From: Sinomonas sp. P10A9
Lineage (GTDB): Bacteria > Actinomycetota > Actinomycetes > Actinomycetales > Micrococcaceae
Assembly (NCBI RefSeq): GCF_041022165.1
Contig: NZ_CP163302.1
Span: 4,225,661-4,289,660 of the forward strand
Length of the DNA: 64,000 nt
Reading direction: 5' to 3'
Numbering within the stretch: the stretch's first letter is position 1; each line of letters starts with the position of its first letter. Positions 45,824 to 55,315 of this stretch are shown here, piece after piece. The translations under genes and the position numbers were made by a program. The notes beneath the pieces are model-generated. The model saw nothing but the letters and a program-made list of their open reading frames with translations. It searched no databases and had not been told where the DNA came from.

Positions 45824-47767
45824 GTGGCAGCGACCAGATCCGCACCTGCCTCTGAGGCCCGCTCGAGCGCGATCATGGCCGTCGGCACCCTGGTCTCGCG
45901 GGCGCTGGGCTTCATCCGCTCGTGGCTGCTCATCCTCGCGCTCGGCCTCGGCTCGACCGTCGCCGATACGTTCGTCAACGCGAACAACCTGCCAAACCTC
46001 ATCTTCCTGCTCGTTGCCGGCGGCGTGTTCAACTCCGTGCTCGTGCCGCAGATCATCAAGGCGAGCAAGGCGCGGGACGGCGGCGCGGACTACATCAGCC
46101 GCCTCCTGACACTCGGCGTCCTCGTCATGCTGGTCCTCACGGCCGCCGTGACGCTCGCCGCGCCCTGGGTCATGCAGCTCACGACGTCCGGCTACAGTCC
46201 CCCTCAGCTCGCCATCGCGACGGTCTTCGCCTTCTGGTGCCTCCCGCAGATCTTCTTCTACGGCCTCTACGCGCTCTTGACCCAGGTGCTCAATGCGCAT
46301 GGGGCCTTCGGGCCGGCGATGTGGGCCCCGATCGTGAACAACGTCGTCGCGATCGCGGGGTTGGGCATGTTCGTGTGGATCTTCGGAGCGAACCGGACCA
46401 ATCCCCACAGCCTGGACAACTGGACCGGCGGCCACACGTTCATGATCGCCGGGATGTCCACGCTCGGCGTCGTCATCCAGACAGCGCTCCTGATGCTCCC
46501 CGTGCTGCGGCTGAGGCTCGGGCTCTCCCCGCGGTTCGGGTGGCGGGGCGTGGGCCTCGGGGCCGCAGCGCGCCTCGGCGCGTGGACCCTCGCAACCACC
46601 GCGGTGGGCCAGCTGACGTTCCTCTATGTCATGAAGGTCGCCTCCCAGCCCGGCGCCGAGCGCGAGCGGCTGCAGGAGGCCGGCAATCCGCTGTGGCAGC
46701 AGGTCCCGGGCAACACCGTCCTCGAGATCGCGTCCCAGCTCTATCTCCTGCCCCACTCAATCATTGCGCTCTCGCTCGCGACGGTCCTCTTCAACCGCAT
46801 GACGGAGGCGTCCCAGGCGGGCGACCGCGCTGGCGTCCGCGAAGCGCTCTCGCACGGACTCCGCACTATGGCGGTGGCGACGGTGTTCGCAGCGTTGGCG
46901 CTGTTCGCACTCGCCGCGCCGCTGGGCATGTTCTTCTCGGGCGGCCGCGCATCCGACGGCGTCATGCTCGCCCAGACGTTGAGCATCCTCGCGCTGAGCA
47001 CGCCGTTCATGAGCGCCAACTTCATGATGGCGCGCGTCTTCTACGCGAAGGAGGACGCGCGCACCCCGTTCAAGATCCAGCTGTGGCTCGCGATCCTCAA
47101 CGTAGTCGGCGCCTTCGTCATCCAGTACCTGCCCGCGCGCTACATCATCTTCGCCATCGCCGGCCTGTACACAGTGGGGAACGTCCTCTCGGTGGTCCTG
47201 AGCAGCCACTACCTTCGCCGCCAGCTCGGCCACCTCGATGGCGCGCACGTGGCGCGCTCGTACATCCGCATGGGCTACGCCGCGACGGGATCCGCAATCG
47301 TGGGAGCGGTCGCGGTCGGGCTCCTCGGCGGCTACAACCCCAGCGGGTTCATCTGGAGCTCGAACTTCGCCGCGCTGGCCGCCATCGTGATCATTGCCGT
47401 GCCGATGCTCATCGCGTACTTCGTTCTCCTGCGGGTCTTCCACGTCACCGAGGTACGCGATCTCCTCCGTCCGATCCTCGGCCGGGTCGGTGGGCGTCTC
47501 GGCCTTGGTGACGCCGCGCCGTCGCCCGCGCGGTCGACGCACGACGCCGGTGCTGCCGCCGGCTCACGCGGCGAGCCCAGCGAGCCTCCCATCACCGCCG
47601 CGATCACCACGATCTCGAACGACACGGGCATCATCCCGCGCATTTCCGGGCAGTTCGATCCGGTGATGTACCGCGCGCGTCCCACCAGTCCGACACCCGA
47701 GCGGCTCCCTGGACGGCGCTCGTTCCAAGGGCCGCCGGGAGAGAACCCGAATTTTCCCGAGGACTGA
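45824..47767 (+). CDS. murJ: Lipid II flippase MurJ (MviN)
   Basis: A 647-residue membrane protein with about 14 helices. The opening (VGTLVSRALGFIRSWLL), NANNLPNLIFLLVAGGVFNSVLVP and RVFYAKEDARTPFKIQ are MurJ hallmarks. It moves the peptidoglycan precursor lipid II across the membrane. Start GTG 45824 has GAGGT upstream and lies 7 nt after the NUDIX gene. In M. tuberculosis the same protein carries a fused pseudokinase and an extracellular domain; here the protein ends after a cytosolic tail of about 90 residues, and those parts seem to be encoded by the next gene. Confidence 0.93.
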   Translation: MAATRSAPASEARSSAIMAVGTLVSRALGFIRSWLLILALGLGSTVADTFVNANNLPNLIFLLVAGGVFNSVLVPQIIKASKARDGGADYISRLLTLGVLVMLVLTAAVTLAAPWVMQLTTSGYSPPQLAIATVFAFWCLPQIFFYGLYALLTQVLNAHGAFGPAMWAPIVNNVVAIAGLGMFVWIFGANRTNPHSLDNWTGGHTFMIAGMSTLGVVIQTALLMLPVLRLRLGLSPRFGWRGVGLGAAARLGAWTLATTAVGQLTFLYVMKVASQPGAERERLQEAGNPLWQQVPGNTVLEIASQLYLLPHSIIALSLATVLFNRMTEASQAGDRAGVREALSHGLRTMAVATVFAALALFALAAPLGMFFSGGRASDGVMLAQTLSILALSTPFMSANFMMARVFYAKEDARTPFKIQLWLAILNVVGAFVIQYLPARYIIFAIAGLYTVGNVLSVVLSSHYLRRQLGHLDGAHVARSYIRMGYAATGSAIVGAVAVGLLGGYNPSGFIWSSNFAALAAIVIIAVPMLIAYFVLLRVFHVTEVRDLLRPILGRVGGRLGLGDAAPSPARSTHDAGAAAGSRGEPSEPPITAAITTISNDTGIIPRISGQFDPVMYRARPTSPTPERLPGRRSFQGPPGENPNFPED

Positions 47768-47869
47768 GCCCGAGCGCTCCCGAAGGCCCGAGACGCCCTT
47801 CCGCTAGGATCACTAGCAGCACAAGGTGCGGCCACCGGTCGTGCCCGCGCCCGCGACCAGGAGGTTTCC

Positions 47870-49591
47870 GTGTCCCAGTCCATCGACGTCGGCACCGTGC
47901 TCGGGGGACGGTACAAAGTCACGTCTTCGATCGTGACATCCCGTGAGGGTGATCTGGTCCTTGACGGCGTGGACCAGGTCCTGAACAGGCCCGTCAGCAT
48001 TCTCGTGGCCGGCGCCTCCAACTCGGACCAGCTGGCGCAGAGCGCACGCGAGGTCGCAATGGGCGAGCGTCACGGTGCCGTCCAGGTCCTCGACCTCGGC
48101 ATCAGCCACGGGGCCACGTACCTCATCACGAACCATACATCTCCCGCCGATCTGCTCGACCTGATCGTTGCGCAGGAGACTCCGTATGTGGAGCCGTTCT
48201 TCACCGACACTCTCGGCAGCGAAATCTTCGGCGAATCGCGCTCACACGAGCCGGAGACGTACGACGGAACGGTCAGTCCCGGCAGGCCAGACAACTACAT
48301 CCGCTATAACGAACGCGGGGAGCCCATGCCCCATGGGCCGGGGGCCGGGGGCGCCGCGCCCCGCGGCGCGGCAGGTGCCGCGGCCGCCGCGGCTGCTGCA
48401 GCGGCCGCGGCACGCCAGAATCGCGCGCCAGGCACATACCCACCCGCGCCTTCCCGTCCCACGCAGCCTGGCCAACAGGGCGGGCCCCAGACGGCTGACT
48501 ACCCTGCGGCGCCCGGCGGTCCGGCGTCCTATAACGGCGGCCCCGCCGCATCGATTCCGCCCCCACCAGCAGCGCCCCCGCAGTCCGCACCGTCGGGAAC
48601 CCAGCCCCAGCGCTCAGACGAACCATCTCCTCGAGGTCGGGAGGAACTGACCTCCGGTGGAGCTTCGGCCGGATACGGAGCCGCCGGAGGAGCAGCGGCT
48701 GCTGCCGCAGCAGGTGCCGCACGTCCCGGCACTCCGCGAGTCACCCCGTGGCAGGCTCCGCAGAATGCGGGGGGCACCGAGCCCACGCCTACGGCTGCCT
48801 CACCGGTTCAGGGCCACGCTCCCGCCGAACCACGTCAGCACTGGCCTTCCCAGCGCCCCGCCGCCGTGATGCCCGAGGCGGCCAGACCGTCGTCGTCCGC
48901 CCCATACGAAGACTACGAAGACGATGAGAGGACCAAACCGCGTTCCATGCCGTGGCTCGTGGGGGGCATCCTCGCTGTCGTTCTCATCGCGGCGCTGATT
49001 TTCGCCTTCACGACCCTCGGCAACCTGTTCCAGCCCCAGGCGGCGAGCACCGCGAGTTCCACACCGCACCCGTCGCAGGGCCAGAGCGGAAGCTCCGCCG
49101 CGAGTTCGTCATCGTCAGGGACCGCCCCCGCCCCGACGGCCGCACCAGCCATCGATTCGGTGACTCGGATCAATCCCGACGAACTGAGTTTTGCCAACGA
49201 CTTCGACAGCAAGCTCCCTCTGACGTTTGACGGAAACCCGGCAACCTACTGGTCCGATATGGAGTTCGCCCGTGAGGACTGGGGCGGATTCACCAAGAGC
49301 GTCGCCCTCGCCGTGAAGCTCAAGGATCAGGCCCAAATCAAGCAGGTTACGCTGCTGCAGTCCGGTGGTTCGGGCGGTAACTTCAGCGTCTACACGAATG
49401 ATCAGCCGAGCCTGACGGGTGCCACGCTCGCCGGGACGAGCTCCTTCACCGGGCCGCAGGTGGTTGTCCCCGTCACCGGAACTCCGACGGCAAAGTACGT
49501 CATCATTCAGATCAACTCGCTCCCGCGGCTGTCAGCCCCGAAGACCCAGTACCCGTTCGGTCTGCGTCTCGCCGAGATCAAGGTGGACTAG
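47870..49591 (+). CDS. Pseudokinase-like membrane protein, split partner of MurJ
   Basis: A 573-residue protein from GTG 47870 with a perfect AGGAGG at 5 nt. Residues 1-100 resemble the N-lobe of a serine/threonine kinase (VLGGRYKVTSSI, NRPVSILV), but no glycine-rich loop, catalytic HRD or DFG is seen and the C-lobe is missing. A Pro/Ala-rich linker with a poly-Ala run (about 160-360), one helix (PWLVGGILAVVLIAALIFAF) and an extracellular C-terminal beta domain follow. That domain resembles the galactose-binding-like module at the end of mycobacterial MviN. It may tether or regulate MurJ. Confidence 0.75.
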   Translation: MSQSIDVGTVLGGRYKVTSSIVTSREGDLVLDGVDQVLNRPVSILVAGASNSDQLAQSAREVAMGERHGAVQVLDLGISHGATYLITNHTSPADLLDLIVAQETPYVEPFFTDTLGSEIFGESRSHEPETYDGTVSPGRPDNYIRYNERGEPMPHGPGAGGAAPRGAAGAAAAAAAAAAAARQNRAPGTYPPAPSRPTQPGQQGGPQTADYPAAPGGPASYNGGPAASIPPPPAAPPQSAPSGTQPQRSDEPSPRGREELTSGGASAGYGAAGGAAAAAAAGAARPGTPRVTPWQAPQNAGGTEPTPTAASPVQGHAPAEPRQHWPSQRPAAVMPEAARPSSSAPYEDYEDDERTKPRSMPWLVGGILAVVLIAALIFAFTTLGNLFQPQAASTASSTPHPSQGQSGSSAASSSSSGTAPAPTAAPAIDSVTRINPDELSFANDFDSKLPLTFDGNPATYWSDMEFAREDWGGFTKSVALAVKLKDQAQIKQVTLLQSGGSGGNFSVYTNDQPSLTGATLAGTSSFTGPQVVVPVTGTPTAKYVIIQINSLPRLSAPKTQYPFGLRLAEIKVD

Positions 49592-49616
49592 CGGCGCGCG
49601 TCGCTGCATTGCGAGA

Positions 49617-49641
49617 GGGGCTCCGGTCTGACCGGGGCCCC
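49617..49641 (+). terminator. Terminator hairpin after the MurJ partner gene
   Basis: GGGGC-T-CCGGT pairs with ACCGG-G-GCCCC around a 3-nt loop. No T-tract. Just downstream, TGTGAAGGGTTC occurs twice (near 49650 and 49667). Confidence 0.7.
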
Positions 49642-49726
49642 TTCCCATGTGTGAAGGGTTCCATCTGTGAAGGGTTCTCGACGCCTCGCGCCTCCCCTTG
49701 GGTACGCTTGTACGGGAGAGCTCCAT

Positions 49727-49752
49727 GGAATATCGATACCTATCGATGTGTT
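49727..49752 (+). promoter_or_regulatory. Sigma-R (SigH/SigR)-type promoter of trxBA
   Basis: GGAAT (49727-49731) and GTT (49750-49752) are exactly 18 nt apart, matching the thiol-stress ECF sigma factor consensus GGAAT-N18-GTT known upstream of trxBA in Streptomyces and relatives. The predicted start near 49758 gives a leader of about 45 nt before trxB. Confidence 0.75.
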
Positions 49753-49804
49753 GTGGCTGCTGACACCGTTATCGTTCGATCGCCCAAAGAAGAGGTATAC
49801 ACCT

Positions 49805-50779
49805 GTGAGCACTGCTGAGACTGCCGCAGACGTGCGCGACGTCATCGTCGTCGGTTCCGGTCCCGCGGGGTACACCGCAGGCATCTACACAGCACGCGCC
49901 AACCTGAATCCGTTGATTATCGCGGGGTCGGTCACTGCCGGCGGTGAGCTCATGAACACCACCGAGGTCGAGAACTACCCGGGATTCCCCTCAGGAGTTC
50001 AGGGGCCGGAGCTCATGGACATGTTCGAGCAGCAGGCGTCCAAGTTCGGGGCACAGATCGAATTCGAGGACGTCGAGTCCGTGGAGCTCGACGGCGAGAT
50101 CAAGTCGGTCACCCTCGCGAGCGGTGAGACCTATAAAGCCCGAGCGATCATTCTTGCCACAGGCTCGGCCTACCGGGAACTCGGTCTCCCCAACGAGAAG
50201 CGCCTGTCCGGCCACGGCGTCAGCTGGTGTGCCACCTGTGATGGTTTCTTCTTCAAGGACCAGGACATCGCCGTTATCGGCGGCGGCGACTCCGCAATGG
50301 AGGAAGCCCTGTTCCTGACCCGGTTCGCCCGCTCCGTGACGGTCGTCCACCGCCGTGACAGCCTCCGCGCCTCCAAGATCATGGCCGATCGCGCCCTCTC
50401 CCACGAGAAGATCAAGTTTGCCTGGAACTCCGAGGTCGCCGACGTCGTCGGTGGTGAGAAGGTCACCGGTCTTCGTCTCCGCAACCTCCTCGACGGCACC
50501 GAAACCGAGCTCGCCGTGACGGGTATCTTCGTGGCCATCGGCAACGATCCGCGCACGAGCCTGGTCAAGGGCGTTCTCGAACTCACCGCCGAGGGCACCA
50601 TCGCCGTTGAAGGACGCTCCTCGAAGACCAGTCTTCCCGGCGTCTTCGCGGCTGGCGACGTTGTTGACCCCACCTACCGTCAGGCCATCACCGCAGCCGG
50701 TTCCGGGTGCGTGGCGGCGCTCGACGTCGAACACTATCTGGCCGACGTCGAATCCCGTTCCCTCGCAGCCCAGGCCTAG
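49805..50779 (+). CDS. trxB: Thioredoxin reductase
   Basis: A 324-residue FAD/NADPH enzyme that reduces thioredoxin. The FAD motif is [12 protein letters not shown], the redox-active pair is C142/C145 (WCATCDG), the NADPH motif is [10 protein letters not shown], and FAAGDVVD closes the FAD site. Start GTG 49805; an AGAGG site lies upstream. It forms an operon with trxA, 27 nt downstream, behind a sigma-R-type promoter. Confidence 0.96.
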   Translation: MSTAETAADVRDVIVVGSGPAGYTAGIYTARANLNPLIIAGSVTAGGELMNTTEVENYPGFPSGVQGPELMDMFEQQASKFGAQIEFEDVESVELDGEIKSVTLASGETYKARAIILATGSAYRELGLPNEKRLSGHGVSWCATCDGFFFKDQDIAVIGGGDSAMEEALFLTRFARSVTVVHRRDSLRASKIMADRALSHEKIKFAWNSEVADVVGGEKVTGLRLRNLLDGTETELAVTGIFVAIGNDPRTSLVKGVLELTAEGTIAVEGRSSKTSLPGVFAAGDVVDPTYRQAITAAGSGCVAALDVEHYLADVESRSLAAQA

Positions 50780-50806
50780 TTCCTTCCAACAGATCGGATC
50801 ATCCAG

Positions 50807-51136
50807 ATGAGCAACGCCAAGAACGTCACTGACGCCGAGTTCACCGACGAGGTCCTCATGTCCGAGAAGCCTGTAATCGTGGACTTCTGGGCCGAATGGT
50901 GCGGCCCTTGCCGCAAGGTTGGCCCCATCCTCGACGACATCTCCGTCGAGTACGCCGACCGTGTCGATGTGGTCAAGGTCGATGTGGACAACAATCCAAA
51001 TATCGCGGCTGAGTATGGCATCACCTCCATTCCTGCTGTGTACCTGTTCGAGAAGGGTAGGGTCACCGGAACGGTGATCGGCGCCCGCCCGAAGCAGTAC
51101 TTCGAGAAGGAGTGGAGCGAGGTTCTCGTCAAGTAG
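50807..51136 (+). CDS. trxA: Thioredoxin
   Basis: A 109-residue thioredoxin with the active site WCGPC (C32/C35) and cis-Pro motif SIPAVYLF. It provides dithiol reducing power in the cytoplasm. The hairpin terminator at 51159-51188 ends the operon. Confidence 0.96.
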   Translation: MSNAKNVTDAEFTDEVLMSEKPVIVDFWAEWCGPCRKVGPILDDISVEYADRVDVVKVDVDNNPNIAAEYGITSIPAVYLFEKGRVTGTVIGARPKQYFEKEWSEVLVK

Positions 51137-51158
51137 ACACTTGGGCGAGTCCCCCCGC

Positions 51159-51188
51159 GGGGAGGTGCGGCGCATGCCGTGCCTCCCC
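51159..51188 (+). terminator. Terminator of trxBA
   Basis: GGGGAGG (51159-51165) pairs with CCTCCCC (51182-51188); an inner CGGC/GCCG stem extends it. TTCTTC follows. Confidence 0.75.
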
Positions 51189-51256
51189 TTCTTCATGGCC
51201 GCGGCTCTACTTGACCCGGCGCTACCTTCGGTCGTGCCCGGCCCCGAGCGCCAGCC

Positions 51257-51272
51257 TGTTTCACGTGAAACC
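51257..51272. other. parS: parS site 1
   Basis: TGTTTCACGTGAAACC: perfect 14-bp parS core with one outer mismatch. It lies 121 bp after trxA. Confidence 0.93.
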
Positions 51273-51779
51273 GGCCACCATTTGAGTTCGCCCTCGGCTC
51301 GCTACGCCCGCCGCCAGTCGGAATTTTGGCTTCGCTGACCCTCGGCACACATGTCCTATCAGTTGAACCGCACGGCACCTTCAAGTCTCGATCCACAACG
51401 CGGATCGGGTGGTTAGACGGATGGTGACCGCACAGGTTGCAGGAATGCGACGGACAGATAGTTCGGGCACGTGGTGCGCCAATTCCTCCAGGAGCATCCA
51501 GCTCCGCGCCGCTAAGGTGGCACGGCGGATGACTTGAAGGGGCTTCAGTGCTCATGGGTTTCCTATACGCCAGCGCACTGGTCGCGCAGCACCAAGTTTC
51601 GGCCGCCTCCAGCTGAACTCAAGCCCGCTAGCTTGGTGCAGCGACATCGAAGCGGAGCATGGAAATGACTCGACAAGTCGACTCCGCCGTCTCGATCCAG
51701 CCCCTGAATCGCCCCCTCGACCTAGCTGTTCCCTGATTCGGAGGGATGATCTCCACCCCTACTATCGACCAGGGCCTCT

Positions 51780-51795
51780 TGTTTCACGTGAAACA
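51780..51795. other. parS: parS site 2
   Basis: TGTTTCACGTGAAACA, exact 16-bp parS consensus. ParB-CTP loading site. Confidence 0.96.
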
Positions 51796-52844
51796 GCGCT
51801 GTCGGTCTCTCATCAGGCTCGGAAGTTGCGCATTCGGCCTTCTGAAAACCGGCCGTACACGAGATCCAGCTGACCAACCCGACATCTCATACGTGGGCCG
51901 CTTTCACGGCCGATGACCCGTTGAATCAACTCAAGAGGGTGTATCGGCCGGCGGAGGCAGTAGTCTTCCGTAGTGACTCAACGCTCAGGAAAGAGTGAAG
52001 CCAACGACTTTCACTACCACTCCCTCATCTCGCCTGTGGGCCATTGCCAATCTTCTGTCTCGCGCCCGAGCGCGACAAGCGGGACGTTCACATACCCCGT
52101 GACTGTCGATCCTGACTAGATTCGCGAACCAGTCCGAGCCCAGACGATAGCGGTCTGCTGAGCACCAAGCTGTTCATCATGACCATCAGGGGCAATCAAC
52201 GTCCTAGCATTGCCCGATCCGGCTCCTCGAGCAGGTATCGGCCCGACAACTCTTTGGTCGATAGTGCCACTGCGCGACATATCCCTGTCGCGCAACCGAC
52301 CATCGTCACACGCTCCCCAAGTCTCAAGAAACTAAATACTCAGGTTCAAGATCTCCAGGACTGCGCACTCCAAGTTTCGGCTCCTCCGGGCAAGCGTGCG
52401 CCCAGCAATGCCGCGACCATGCCCGATCGCGACGCTCCCATCGTTCCCACCAGCACTCAAGTCGGGATCGCGCCGAGGTAGTCAGGCCCATCAGCGTTCG
52501 TGCGCCCAGTGATGGACACACCACAGCTGATGCGCGGAAGCGCCTTGTGGTGACCCTCAGACCGTCAAGTTGCAGGTAATGGTGTCGCGATCGCCTCGGC
52601 ATCATGGCTTCCCGTAGTCATCGGGAAGCCTTCGATAATCAAGCCACGGGTCCACGAACCACCCATGACGCGTGTGTGTTGATCGTTGCGGTGAGACCTA
52701 CGAGCGTCGGTAACGAGTCGGACGCGAGCCGCCGACAATCTATCCCAAGTGTCCTGGCGCGCGTGTCCTGCGGGTCATCGGTGTCTCCTGAACGGTCGGA
52801 GTCAGAGGATGGTTACAGTGACCATGAGTTCACACGGTAATAGG

Positions 52845-53510
52845 CGACGCGTTTGGCGTAGCGGGTGGCGAGGTCGGAGCTGCTCAAGGCGGTTAAGGCA
52901 GTCGTAGACAACATTTGGTGCGGCAGTCCTCGTGGGGTCGAATGCTAACGGTCGCCCGCCCGACGTCCCTTGCCCTTGGTCACGCGGCAGGGTCCTCCGG
53001 TCGGCTCGCTCGCGCCCATGGAGCGGATTCTGCGCCTGCGCGGCGCTACCGAGATCGAGGGGTGAGAGTAGATCTTGCCAGCCAGGACGGCTGCAATCGT
53101 GCTATGCGGTCTGCCGGGGCCAAGCCAGAGCCGATGCGTTGGCCGCTACCCGTCTCGCGCAGGGCCTCGGCTGAGGGCGCGTTCCGCGTCCTGAACCGAG
53201 TGTCGGATCACTCATCGGTAGCCCCCTCCCGTCGACCGCGAGGTGGATCCTGCAGCTCAGTTCGTGCGGAGAGTTTCGATGCCGTCACTATCCGTTGCGA
53301 TGGGCTCGACCGCGGGCTGACAGCCCTCTGATTCTAGGTCCAGGCGGCGTGCTGGTGAACCCCGAACGACGGTGGAGTCGATGCTGAAGACCCATTCGGC
53401 TTCCCCAACGGCGTCGCCCTTTGACGGCGGGATCAGCCATTCTCCGATGGTCCGTCCAGAGAACACTTCCGCAGTCGCTCGCGCGCGGTCTCCCACGGGC
53501 CGTCGGAAAG
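52845..53510 (-). pseudogene. Decayed IS5-family transposase
   Basis: Translating the minus strand in changing frames gives a series of pieces of an IS5-type DDE transposase in the correct order: GPWETARERLRKCSLDG (near 53500), GEAEWVFSIDSTVVR with VHQHAA in the next frame (near 53400), LSCRIHLAVDGRG (near 53240) and NVVYDCLNRLEQLR (near 52900). Several frameshifts and stops separate them, so it cannot be active. I could not locate terminal inverted repeats. Confidence 0.72.
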
Positions 53511-53689
53511 CTCCCGTCATGGGACCCCGGTGCACAGCATGAATTGGTATCGCTCTTGTCAGGTGCCCGTGATCGCACCAAGGTCCGAGACGGGAGGCGC
53601 CGGTTCGCTTCCGCCCCGCGCCCTGTCACTGAACCCGCCTCTGCCAACCACCCGCCGGACCCAACACTGCCCCCAGCACCAGCCCCCAT

Positions 53690-53825
53690 TCACAGGAAAC
53701 CTTTGCCAGCCGGCGTCGAGAGCGGCGTTGATGTTCTGGCGGAAGACGTTGGCAGGGTCCCACCCGCACTTGTGCGCCGACAGCTGAGCCACTGCGCATC
53801 TCTCCAGCCCGCAGGCCACAGCCAC
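53690..53825 (-). pseudogene. Possible remnant of a BBE-type FAD oxidase C-terminus
   Basis: The minus strand encodes WDPANVFRQNIN, close to the WDPDNVFRxNxNI ending of berberine-bridge-like oxidases. The match is short and lacks the rest of the enzyme. Confidence 0.3.
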
Positions 53826-53876
53826 CGTTCTGGCCTCACCTCACCGATCTCACTGGCGCCCCCTCTTCAACCAAAT

Positions 53877-53892
53877 GGTTTCACGTGAAACA
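53877..53892. other. parS: parS site 3
   Basis: GGTTTCACGTGAAACA: perfect 14-bp core (53878-53891), one outer mismatch. Confidence 0.93.
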
Positions 53893-54357
53893 TGAGCGCC
53901 TCGCTACCCGCTACCCAGAGGGCCACTCATGGTTTGACATGCCTTCTATCGACTTCACTCCTTCCACAGCGAGAATCCATGGCGCACCGGCTCGATAGCC
54001 GCTTGATGGGTTATGGTGCTCGACCATCCGACGCATCATTCAACCCGCGTACCAATCGAAGGCGGAGTCAATCGTCGGGCACACCATCAGCGCAGTCGGG
54101 GTCGGGCAGACCCCGTGACGACAGACCATGCCTCGAGCATCCGTTCCTTGGGACAGCCGAGAGGCCTCCCACACAGCCGAACCCATACTCGCGCATATTT
54201 GATCTTTCACGTTGGTTAGGTATTCGTCCATCGCTCGCACTCCAGGGAGTGTCGTCACTCGAAGCCGGATATAGGTGGGCAGGAAGGCCTCTCACCTCTA
54301 GCCGGAAAGGTGATGCGGTGGTGCCCACTCCCCGCGCAGCCCAGTCGCGCTCCAGGG

Positions 54358-54829
54358 CTATCCACACTCTTATCCACAGGTTCCATCCAGGGGCTTGCAC
54401 ATCGGAGTGACGGGATGACCGAAGACGAACGGGGACCCTGTGGATAGCGTTTCGGATCACGCTGCCAATAGGTTCTGCTTTGGTGATGGTCCGCAAGGAT
54501 GATGACAGGGAGCGGGGAGCACCAATGTGTCTGGTTCGCGTGGTGAGGCTACTTGCCAGGGATGCTGGTTGTCAGCGCACTTCGGTAGATATCGACGCTA
54601 GAACACCATATTGCAGACGACCCGCGACTCGAAGACTTCGGGTAGTGCGCCATGGCAGCAGAGCACGATGTCAACGCTCCCGGAGGCTACCCTCCGGTCA
54701 TGGCTAACCTATGGATCGGTCTGCGATGTAGAGCGTGCGACCTCCGCACATTATCGACAGGACTTATCAATACGGTTATCCACAGGGACCCCTCCGCGGC
54801 TGCAACGCCAGGGTTCGAAGTTGTCCACA
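54358..54829. other. Cluster of six DnaA-box-like sequences
   Basis: Two exact TTATCCACA boxes occur at 54370-54378 and 54776-54784. One-mismatch boxes occur at 54358-54366 (CTATCCACA), 54439-54447 (minus strand CTATCCACA), 54751-54759 (TTATCGACA) and 54821-54829 (TTGTCCACA). Five face right and one faces left. Boxes fall in two groups, 54358-54447 and 54751-54829. The density is like an origin or a DnaA titration site. The usual actinobacterial oriC is at dnaA, beyond the right edge, so function is uncertain. Confidence 0.7.
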
Positions 54830-55299
54830 GGTAGCCGAAGGATACCGGCCCTAACTTTTGAGCTCCGACCGCTGGTCCATGTCGGTTCATTTGGAACCAA
54901 GTCTCAGATTCGTCTTCCGGAGTCTCGAACAACTCGGCGACGCCAAGTTCAGGTCCACCGTGCGTTCAGTCTCCTGGCTCGTCAGTCCTCCCGTCGGCCG
55001 TCGCCATCTGAGACTGAAGAGCGGTCATCGGGCGGGTCCGAATCCAAGGTAGACGCGGAACTGCGTCATGCGAGAAGGCGTTGACTGCGGCAAACCCATG
55101 CCGGGGCGAAGACGAGACAACGCTCGAGGAGGTGCGGAGGTGGCGTCAGCTGGACACGCTAAGTCGTAGGCCGCACCCGTCACCTTCCGCAAGCTACGCG
55201 CCAGCTTCGGCAGGCCATTACGACAAGCTCAATGTGAAAGCCGCGCGCGGAAGGCCCCCGCTCACCTCCCACTGAGAGCAAGGCCAGATGGTCCATGGA

Positions 55300-55315
55300 T
55301 GTTTCACGTGAAACA
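55300..55315. other. parS: parS site 4
   Basis: TGTTTCACGTGAAACA, exact 16-bp consensus. Confidence 0.96.

Noticed and set aside
53892-54410. Longest frame in the desert (172 codons, plus strand)
   Set aside because: No ribosome site, no recognisable domain, no codon bias; it overlaps DnaA boxes. Treated as chance.
54358-54829. Repeated TTATCCACA-type sequences considered as a CRISPR array
   Set aside because: Repeats are 9-mers with irregular spacing and mixed orientation, matching DnaA boxes and not CRISPR repeats and spacers.
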